Notes under the pieces: generated by a model
Seen by the model: only the letters and a program-made list of their open reading frames with translations
Databases searched by the model: none
What the model was told of the DNA's origin: nothing
Source of the DNA: an uncultured Alphaproteobacteria bacterium
GTDB lineage: Bacteria; Pseudomonadota; Alphaproteobacteria; Rs-D84
Direction of reading: 5' to 3'
Assembly (NCBI GenBank): GCA_944390835.1
Contig: CALXQT010000014.1
Location: 1 to 37,527, forward strand
DNA length: 37,527 nt
Translations under genes and position numbers: made by a program
In this document: piece after piece, positions 32,485 to 37,527 of the stretch
Layout: the number at the start of each line of letters is the position of its first letter
How positions within the stretch are numbered: the first letter of the stretch is position 1

Positions 32485-33342
32485 ATGAAATATAAACCAA
32501 ACTTAAATTTGTTAGATGATTTTTCAGACATAAAACAGCATGTCAATTACCCAATGGTCGCAGTATTTGAATTTGCAGGAAAAAAATTAATATATGTCGG
32601 GACTAAGCATAATTCACAGGCGAATAGAGTACCAAAATCATTTGATGCGATAAATTATTGTTTTGATAATTTTGATATTGATTTTATCGTTACAGAATGT
32701 GCTCATACTCATAAATTAAAAGATTATGAATCTTTGTTATATCAGCCTGGTATGAACGAATTAATATATGCACCTTTAATAGGAAAGCAAAATAATATAA
32801 GTTATAAATTTATTGATGCTGATGAAAAAGATTGGTTTGCAGACGTGGTAAGTATTGACGAAAAATATATAAAAATAATGCAGGTATTTTTTGTCCTAAA
32901 CGATGCATATAAATATAAACAAATATTTACTGAAAACTTTTCTATACAGCGTTCAATTGATAATGTCGTGTATAAGTTTTGGAAAGATGGCTATCCTGCG
33001 CCGATGAATCAGGCTAAATTTCAAGCATTCTTTAGAAAAAATTTTGGTTTCAATGTAACTGACGATAATCTTAGCGATCTTTTAAAAGATAACCCTGAAT
33101 GGAACGCTCCAGATAAAAACGGAAATATTATTAATAAAGCATGGTCGTATATAAATATGTATTCTCGAGATAAGAAAATGGTTTGTGAGATTTTTAATGC
33201 CATGAATAAATATAAGTGTGTTATGGCTACAATAGGGGCGGGCCATTTTGACAATCAAAGGCGTGTTTTAGAAAGTTCTTTTGGTAAACCATTGTTGCTA
33301 TATAAATTTCCAAAAAGTTCTAGACGGGATAAGATTAAGTAA
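32485..33342 (+). CDS. TraB/Tiki-like superfamily protein (tentative), 285 aa
   Basis: No signal peptide is visible and the protein seems soluble. Three spaced motifs recall the TraB/GumN/Tiki superfamily: IYVGTKHNSQ near residue 38 (G-T-x-H), DFIVTECAH near 70 (buried Glu) and ATIGAGHFDNQRR near 255 (G-A-G-H). In characterised relatives, these His and Glu residues bind metal and the fold acts as a protease or esterase-like enzyme. The middle part (about 100-240) is aromatic and unlike relatives that I know. GGGGAAT precedes the ATG. It stands alone between tRNA-Glu and a lipoprotein gene. Confidence 0.6.
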   Translation: MKYKPNLNLLDDFSDIKQHVNYPMVAVFEFAGKKLIYVGTKHNSQANRVPKSFDAINYCFDNFDIDFIVTECAHTHKLKDYESLLYQPGMNELIYAPLIGKQNNISYKFIDADEKDWFADVVSIDEKYIKIMQVFFVLNDAYKYKQIFTENFSIQRSIDNVVYKFWKDGYPAPMNQAKFQAFFRKNFGFNVTDDNLSDLLKDNPEWNAPDKNGNIINKAWSYINMYSRDKKMVCEIFNAMNKYKCVMATIGAGHFDNQRRVLESSFGKPLLLYKFPKSSRRDKIK

Positions 33343-33356
33343 AAGATTAAACATGT

Positions 33357-33398
33357 GTTTTCCTTACGATATGGTGGATAAATATCGTTGCAGAAAAC
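33357..33398 (+). other. Two-part inverted repeat before the lipoprotein gene
   Basis: GTTTTC (33357-33362) pairs with GAAAAC (33393-33398) and ACGATAT (33366-33372) pairs with ATATCGT (33382-33388), with small internal loops and a 9-nt apical loop. There is no T-run after it. It could stabilise the 3' end of the upstream mRNA or be a binding site. It overlaps the -35 box of the next gene. Confidence 0.5.
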
Positions 33399-33416
33399 AA
33401 TCTGTTGTGATATCCT
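33388..33416 (+). promoter_or_regulatory. Possible promoter of the 140-aa lipoprotein gene
   Basis: TTGCAG, 17-bp spacer, TATCCT; AGAGG lies before the ATG. Confidence 0.45.
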
Positions 33417-33440
33417 TCTAAATAAATAAAAGAGGTAAAA

Positions 33441-33863
33441 ATGAAAAAAATATTATTTGTTACATTGTTGTGCTCGCCGTTAATTGCATGTTCTAGTAAC
33501 GATAAAGACGCTCAGCAATGTATTGATAAAATAGTTGAACTTACAAGTGTTTCTAGAATTTGCGATCAACCAGTTGGTGATAATGGTGTAGATTTTGTTG
33601 TAGATGGAAAAACGCAACATTATACCAAACAAGAAGCAGAAGAAAAGGGGATTTTTGCTTGTTCAGAGCCCGCAAAATATGCAGTTGTTGTCAGAGATTA
33701 TGGTATGCTTTCGCAAGAAGATGCATTAGCAATATCTGAAAATTGGAATTACGATGATATAAAACTTTATAATAATGAAGATAATGTAATACAAGAGTAT
33801 GAAAAAGATGCATGCGAGGTTTTAGATCGATTGAATAAATTTATTTCAGAAAATAAAAAATAA
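33441..33863 (+). CDS. Small lipoprotein, unknown function
   Basis: The 140-aa product has a lipoprotein signal peptide (MKKILFVTLLCSPLIACSSN) with lipobox LIAC and Cys17; Ser at +2 favours the outer membrane. The mature protein is acidic, with a core of Cys at CIDKIVEL, ICDQPV, FACSEPAK and DACEVL, enough for two disulfides. A helical end follows (EVLDRLNKFISE). I do not recognise a family. AGAGG precedes the ATG and a strong terminator follows, so it is a single-gene unit. Confidence 0.75.
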   Translation: MKKILFVTLLCSPLIACSSNDKDAQQCIDKIVELTSVSRICDQPVGDNGVDFVVDGKTQHYTKQEAEEKGIFACSEPAKYAVVVRDYGMLSQEDALAISENWNYDDIKLYNNEDNVIQEYEKDACEVLDRLNKFISENKK

Positions 33864-33880
33864 ATTTTATTTACTTTATT

Positions 33881-33909
33881 AAAAAACTCGCCAAAATGAC
33901 GAGTTTTTT
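33881..33909 (+). terminator. Rho-independent terminator of the lipoprotein gene
   Basis: Stem AAAAAACTCG / CGAGTTTTTT with a 9-nt loop and T-run. Confidence 0.85.
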
Positions 33910-34037
33910 ATTTTGAGTATTTATCTGGAATGAGAATATCCTGCAAGTAAATGTGTAGTTATCTTAATATGTTTTCTCTTGTCTTAATATATAAATTTTA
34001 GAACCAAGCAATATCATTATCAGTACTTAGCAAAATA

Positions 34038-34059
34038 AAACCGCCACAAAGGGCGGTTT
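34038..34059 (-). terminator. Terminator of tRNA-Gln
   Basis: Stem AAACCGCC / GGCGGTTT. On the minus strand, the T-run follows 6 nt after the encoded CCA of tRNA-Gln plus the stem. Confidence 0.85.
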
Positions 34060-34065
34060 AATTTT

Positions 34066-34139
34066 TGGTTGGGGCGCACGGATTCGAACCATGATAAAGA
34101 GAACCAAAATCTCTTGTCCTACCATTAGACGACACCCCA
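34066..34139 (-). tRNA. tRNA-Gln (anticodon UUG)
   Basis: The minus strand folds as a 74-nt tRNA with encoded CCA. Acceptor TGGGGTG pairs with CGCCCCA (one T-G pair) and the discriminator is A. The anticodon stem is AGAGA / TCTCT with loop TTTTGGT, so the anticodon is TTG. The T-arm contains GGTTCGAATCC. A U1-A72 pair is typical of tRNA-Gln. Confidence 0.94.
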
Positions 34140-34152
34140 AAAGTCTTTACGA

Positions 34153-34180
34153 ATTATATATATCTTTTGCTGTTTTGCAA
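34153..34180 (-). promoter_or_regulatory. Promoter of tRNA-Gln
   Basis: Minus strand: TTGCAA, 16-bp spacer, TATAAT, 13 nt before the mature 5' end. Confidence 0.7.
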
Positions 34181-34231
34181 TAACATTTTTCATTTTTTAC
34201 ATCGGCGTTCAAAAAAATATGTATTTTACCC

Positions 34232-34259
34232 TTGATTTTAATTTATTAAAACTTATAAT
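34232..34259 (+). promoter_or_regulatory. Promoter of the marR-efflux operon
   Basis: TTGATT, 16-bp spacer, TATAAT. Transcription would start within the palindrome at 34261-34275. Confidence 0.65.
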
Positions 34260-34260
34260 T

Positions 34261-34275
34261 ATTAAAATTTTTAAT
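34261..34275 (+). promoter_or_regulatory. Candidate operator for the MarR regulator
   Basis: The palindrome ATTAAAA-T-TTTTAAT sits 2 nt after the -10 box and covers the predicted start of transcription. Binding there would block the promoter. A second TTATTAAAA copy lies in the spacer region. AT-rich chance palindromes are common here, so this is tentative. Confidence 0.45.
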
Positions 34276-34309
34276 GATTTTGTACTTTTAATCTAAAAAA
34301 GAGGTTAAA

Positions 34310-34759
34310 ATGTCTAGAAGAGAATTTATAAACTTATTGGAATCAAATATATTTATATTAGATAGGTTGTCTGGCAGATTAAAAAAAGATCCTAATCTTT
34401 TATCTGGCTATCCTCGTCAGCAGTTAAGTATTCTTGTACGTTTACATATTGGAGGTCCCGCAAAACTTAAAGATATTGCACACCGTGAAATGGTGACGAC
34501 CCCTAATTTATGCGCCGCATTTAGAAAGTTAGAACGAGATGGGTTGGTTTCTCGTAGAATTGACGAAAAAGACAGGCGTAATACTTGGTATTCTGTAACG
34601 CGTACTGGTGAAAAAATTGCTTTACAGGCAATTGAAACTATGCGTGGAATGATAGATAAGCTTTTTTCTACGCTATCTCGTACAGATGAAGATGCTTTGA
34701 CTAAATCGTTAAAAACGATAAATCAAATTTTAACAAAAATGGAGTTAGCAAATGCGTAA
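34310..34759 (+). CDS. MarR-family transcriptional regulator of the efflux operon
   Basis: The 149-aa product is a winged-helix MarR protein. The recognition region is LKDIAHREMVTTPNLCAAFRKLERDGLVSRR and the wing is DEKDRRNTWYSVT, followed by the dimerisation helices. AAAAGAGG precedes the ATG. Its last 8 nt overlap the tolC-type gene, so all four genes from here to the edge are probably one operon. MarR regulators of efflux pumps usually repress their own operon until a ligand binds; the promoter palindrome fits that model. Confidence 0.9.
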   Translation: MSRREFINLLESNIFILDRLSGRLKKDPNLLSGYPRQQLSILVRLHIGGPAKLKDIAHREMVTTPNLCAAFRKLERDGLVSRRIDEKDRRNTWYSVTRTGEKIALQAIETMRGMIDKLFSTLSRTDEDALTKSLKTINQILTKMELANA

Positions 34760-36077
34760 GATTGGTTTTGGCGCATGTGTTTTATGTGTTGCGTTATCTA
34801 TAAATAACGTTTATGCAATGGATTTATCTTTGGACAATGCGGTTGATATGATTTTGTCTGAATCGCAAGACTTAAAGAAAGCGCAGGCGAATGTAAAAAA
34901 AGCGGCGGCGTCTTTAGATGCTGTTAATGCTAATCGTTGGTTCAACGTAGAAGGATCTATTTCATATATGAATTTGTTGGATATAAAAAATCCTACTAAA
35001 TCATATACAATTGACTTATCTCCAGAAATCGCTGGGTTAGTTGCAAGTTTTACGGGAGAAATGTCAGATTCTTATGAGATACCAGATAATATTGTTTTAG
35101 CCGGTGTGACGGTTACGCAACCTATATATACATTTGGGAAAATAGGTAACGCTGTTAAAGGTGTAAAATCTGCCATTAAAATGGCCGAGGCTGGTCAAGA
35201 AGTAACCCGTCGCGAAGTTCGATATAGTGCAGCTGATATATACTGGACCGCAAAAATGACGGATAAAATCGTAGAAATTTCAAAACAAGATTTAAATTCT
35301 GCACGTGCTGCGCGTAAGAGCTTAACATCTGCTGGACGGGCCAACCGTAGTAATTTAGTTAAAATTGAATCAGATATAGCGACCAAAGAAATAAATTTGT
35401 CTAATGCGGAGTTTAATCGTGATACAGCGCATAGAATGTTAAAAATATTGGCAGGAATTGATATTAACGAAGAGTTAAATTTAACTGATGAATTCCCTGA
35501 AAGTTTTCCAGATTTGAATGCAGGCCCTTTAAAAACAACTCCGCAATGGGATGTGTTAAATGAACAGGTTCAAATGTATGAACGTAATGCTAAATCAAAG
35601 CGCGCAGGTGCTTTACCGACATTAGCTGCCACAGCGTCATATAATTATATCGCCTTTGATAAAGATTTTGATAATATGTTTAACCGTAATAATACGCAAT
35701 CAGCCTATTGGGGATTAGCATTACAGATTCCTATCTTTAGCGGTGGTGTGAATATGGCAAATGCAACAGTTGAAGCAATGAATGCTGAAGCCGCGCGCCA
35801 AGATTTAGATAAGGCGAAAAAAATGACCACAGAAGAATATACTCGTGCAATTGATCAATATAATCATTTACGTGGTAATTTAGAAACTTTAAAAAATGCT
35901 CGTGATTTGGCGGCAAAAGCGTATGCCTTTTCTAGTGATCGTTTTGCTGCTGGCCAAACGTCGGCTATAGAATTATCAGAAGTATCTGCAGGGTTGTATC
36001 AATTGGATATGGCTTTGTTAAGCGCAAAATACAATATTTTAATGTCAGCAGAATCTATAAGAAAATTAGGTGAATAG
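34752..36077 (+). CDS. TolC-family outer membrane efflux channel
   Basis: TolC-type trimers form the outer-membrane duct for RND pumps. The 441-aa product has a signal peptide ending in NVYAM and two outer-membrane efflux repeats, with long helices (DLKKAQANVKKAAASLDAVN, and NLETLKNARDLAAKAYAFSS) and the typical ending FAAGQTSAIELSEVSAGL. YTFGKIGNAVKG and IPIFSGGVNMA are the usual family landmarks. Length fits TolC (450-490). The start overlaps marR by 8 nt. The adaptor gene follows after 2 nt. Confidence 0.92.
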   Translation: MRKIGFGACVLCVALSINNVYAMDLSLDNAVDMILSESQDLKKAQANVKKAAASLDAVNANRWFNVEGSISYMNLLDIKNPTKSYTIDLSPEIAGLVASFTGEMSDSYEIPDNIVLAGVTVTQPIYTFGKIGNAVKGVKSAIKMAEAGQEVTRREVRYSAADIYWTAKMTDKIVEISKQDLNSARAARKSLTSAGRANRSNLVKIESDIATKEINLSNAEFNRDTAHRMLKILAGIDINEELNLTDEFPESFPDLNAGPLKTTPQWDVLNEQVQMYERNAKSKRAGALPTLAATASYNYIAFDKDFDNMFNRNNTQSAYWGLALQIPIFSGGVNMANATVEAMNAEAARQDLDKAKKMTTEEYTRAIDQYNHLRGNLETLKNARDLAAKAYAFSSDRFAAGQTSAIELSEVSAGLYQLDMALLSAKYNILMSAESIRKLGE

Positions 36078-36079
36078 AA

Positions 36080-36676
36080 ATGGAAAAAATACGTCAAAAA
36101 ATAAAAACGAAAGAATTTAAAAACGTTATGTATGCTGTATGTATAGCGGCGTTGTTGGGTTGGATCGTTTTTAGGTTTACAGCAATTGGTTCAGAAAATG
36201 CACTTGCTGTATTTAATCAATCTCGCTATGCCGCTGATGTTGGTGCACCAGTATACGCGATTGAAATGAAACGTGAATCTGGGATTTTACGTGAACCAAT
36301 AGAAGTAAAAAATAATCGTGCATTGGTATCTTCTGCTCGTGTAGGAAAGTTACGGTCTGGACAGAAAGTTGGTGATGGAAAAATAGTTTCTGTTTCGAAA
36401 GATATAGATCTGAATACAGGTATGCATGTTGTGCAAACAAAGAATGTTGATGATGGTTTACAGTATGCTTTGTATCAGACAGATGGTTACTTCGTTCCTT
36501 TATATGCGATAAATGGAGATACTGTCATGATTTCTGAAAATGGTATCGCCACACCGCGAAAAATATCTATTGTTCGTCAAGATGCTCAAAATGCATTAAT
36601 TGACGGACTGAAAGATGGTGATGTCGTTGTGCTATCAAAGGTAGATGCTGGCGCAAAAGTTCAAATAAAAAAATAG
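36080..36676 (+). CDS. Short RND-type periplasmic adaptor, apparently hairpin-less
   Basis: The 198-aa product has one N-terminal membrane segment (about residues 17-36). A beta-rich region follows, with LVSSARVGKLRSGQKVGDGK and VSKDIDLNTGMHVVQTKN, matching the beta-barrel domain of MFP adaptors. It ends with a membrane-proximal-like part (NGIATPRKISIV, ALIDGLKDGDVVVL). Typical adaptors have 350-400 residues; the lipoyl domain and helical hairpin that touch TolC are absent. No frameshift is seen, and the genes on each side join closely. A full adaptor elsewhere may complete the pump, or this pump uses a reduced form. Family assignment by position and weak sequence likeness. Confidence 0.6.
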   Translation: MEKIRQKIKTKEFKNVMYAVCIAALLGWIVFRFTAIGSENALAVFNQSRYAADVGAPVYAIEMKRESGILREPIEVKNNRALVSSARVGKLRSGQKVGDGKIVSVSKDIDLNTGMHVVQTKNVDDGLQYALYQTDGYFVPLYAINGDTVMISENGIATPRKISIVRQDAQNALIDGLKDGDVVVLSKVDAGAKVQIKK

Positions 36677-36697
36677 ACCTTTGGATGGAGTTTTAAA

Positions 36698-37527
36698 ATG
36701 TTAAAGTTTTTCGTACGCAGACCTGTTACAACTGTAATGTTCGTATTGTTTTGGGTGGTCTTGGGATTCGTATCTTTCCCGGCCATGAATATAGAGCGCA
36801 CTCCAGCTGTTGATTTTCCAATGGTTACAGCAACCTTTATTTATCCTGGGGCCGCGTCATCAGAAATAGAATCACAGGTTATAAAGCGCGCAGAGGATGC
36901 TATATCAGAAGTTTCCGAATTAAAAAAATTAACTTCCCAGGCTTTTGAAAACGGTGGCTATGTTATGGCGGAATTTAACCTTGGGGTTGATGTTAATGAT
37001 AAAGCAACGGAAGTTAAAACCAAGCTAGATTCGCTATTGTCAGAATTTCCAAGTGATATGGAACAACCTGTTGTAGAACGTTTAAATCCGTTAGAGGAAT
37101 CTGTTATAGATATTGCAATAAGTGGTTCAGATTTACGTGACCTACAAGAATATGTTGATGATACTTTATCTAATAAAATTACTGGTATTACAGGTGTGGC
37201 AAGTGTCAGTGTTTTCGGCGGAGAAACGCGGGCCATTCGTATAGAATTGAATCCGGAATCTTTGGCTGCACGTGGTGCAACAATTATGGACGTTGTCGCT
37301 GCATTAGGTACGCACAATATGAATATCCCAGGTGGAAAAATTGAATTTGGTACGGATTCTTCAAACGTCAGATTTATAGGTGAATTTAGTAGTGTGGATG
37401 AAATTGCTAATTTACAACTGACCACGGCAGAAGGTCAACGATTTAAATTGAGCGACATCGCAACAGTTACAGATGCGGCACGTGATATTGAAAATGGTGC
37501 ACGTTATAATGGAAAAAATGTAATTAT
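36698..37527 (+). CDS. RND efflux pump inner-membrane transporter (5' part)
   Basis: The first 276 codons of an AcrB/MdtB-like HAE1 transporter, cut by the window edge; full members have about 1,030 residues. It starts MLKFFVRRPVTTVMFVLFWV, the usual first membrane helix. The typical NIERTPAVDFPMV, FIYPGAASSEIESQV and TGVASVSVFGGE follow, matching the start of the first periplasmic porter domain. GGATGGAG precedes the ATG. It is fourth in the marR-tolC-adaptor operon and uses the proton gradient to export drugs, detergents or lipids; the substrate cannot be told from this part. Confidence 0.93.
   Translation, partial: MLKFFVRRPVTTVMFVLFWVVLGFVSFPAMNIERTPAVDFPMVTATFIYPGAASSEIESQVIKRAEDAISEVSELKKLTSQAFENGGYVMAEFNLGVDVNDKATEVKTKLDSLLSEFPSDMEQPVVERLNPLEESVIDIAISGSDLRDLQEYVDDTLSNKITGITGVASVSVFGGETRAIRIELNPESLAARGATIMDVVAALGTHNMNIPGGKIEFGTDSSNVRFIGEFSSVDEIANLQLTTAEGQRFKLSDIATVTDAARDIENGARYNGKNVI

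Noticed and set aside
34140..34309. A small gene between tRNA-Gln and marR
   Set aside because: The 170-nt gap is explained by two promoters and the operator palindrome. I see no frame with a ribosome site.
36080..36676. Adaptor gene as a frameshifted pseudogene
   Set aside because: The frame is open from its own start, joins its neighbours with 2 and 21 nt gaps, and shows no extra adaptor sequence in the other frames.

Overview
The window looks like a chromosomal segment of an AT-rich Gram-negative bacterium, most likely an alphaproteobacterium and possibly host-associated. The Gram-negative call rests on a PagL-like outer-membrane protein, two lipobox lipoproteins, a TolC/RND efflux operon and an OmpA-like domain. 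The alphaproteobacterial call is inference. It rests on the style of L31, L34, GyrA and tRNA-Glu, and on an array of VirB6-like membrane proteins that recalls the multiple VirB6 paralogues of Rickettsiales. I see no prophage, insertion sequence or CRISPR array. No gene-free stretch exceeds 300 bases.

Left part (1-9170). A PagL-like lipid A deacylase gene is followed by two long, cysteine-rich exported paralogues (723 and 803 aa) that flank the ribosomal operon rplU-rpmA. Both carry a Ser/Thr-rich N-terminal region with repeated V-S-R motifs. Next come dnaQ (proofreading exonuclease) and, divergently, a UvrD/PcrA helicase.

Middle-left (9189-15842). Four tightly packed minus-strand genes and one divergent plus-strand gene encode five polytopic proteins of 421-478 aa. 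All look like VirB6/TrbL-type channel subunits of a type IV secretion system. No ATPase or core-complex gene is visible here.

Middle (15911-25590). An unknown 172-aa gene, rpmE, and a SuhB-like gene that has lost its catalytic aspartates lead into an envelope block: penicillin-binding protein 1A, an MliC-like lysozyme-inhibitor lipoprotein, mraY, ftsW and murG. This is a broken-up division/cell-wall cluster with no murD between mraY and ftsW. It is followed by a third V-S-R protein with an OmpA-like C-terminus, and comF.

Right part (25587-37527). Two unknown minus-strand genes, a DUF2147 protein and an acyl-ACP thioesterase come first. Then a minus-strand group holds rpmH and two very small genes. 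gyrA follows with a MerR regulator, a coiled-coil protein, tRNA-Glu(CUC), a TraB/Tiki-like protein, a lipoprotein and tRNA-Gln(UUG). The window closes with the operon marR-tolC-adaptor-RND pump, whose adaptor is unusually short and whose pump gene runs off the edge.

Two regulatory themes stand out. Many genes have a -10 box only 7-11 nt before the ATG, which predicts leaderless or nearly leaderless mRNAs. In contrast, the mraY transcript would begin with a perfect 11-bp hairpin that shows the ribosome binding site in its loop and holds the start codon in its stem.
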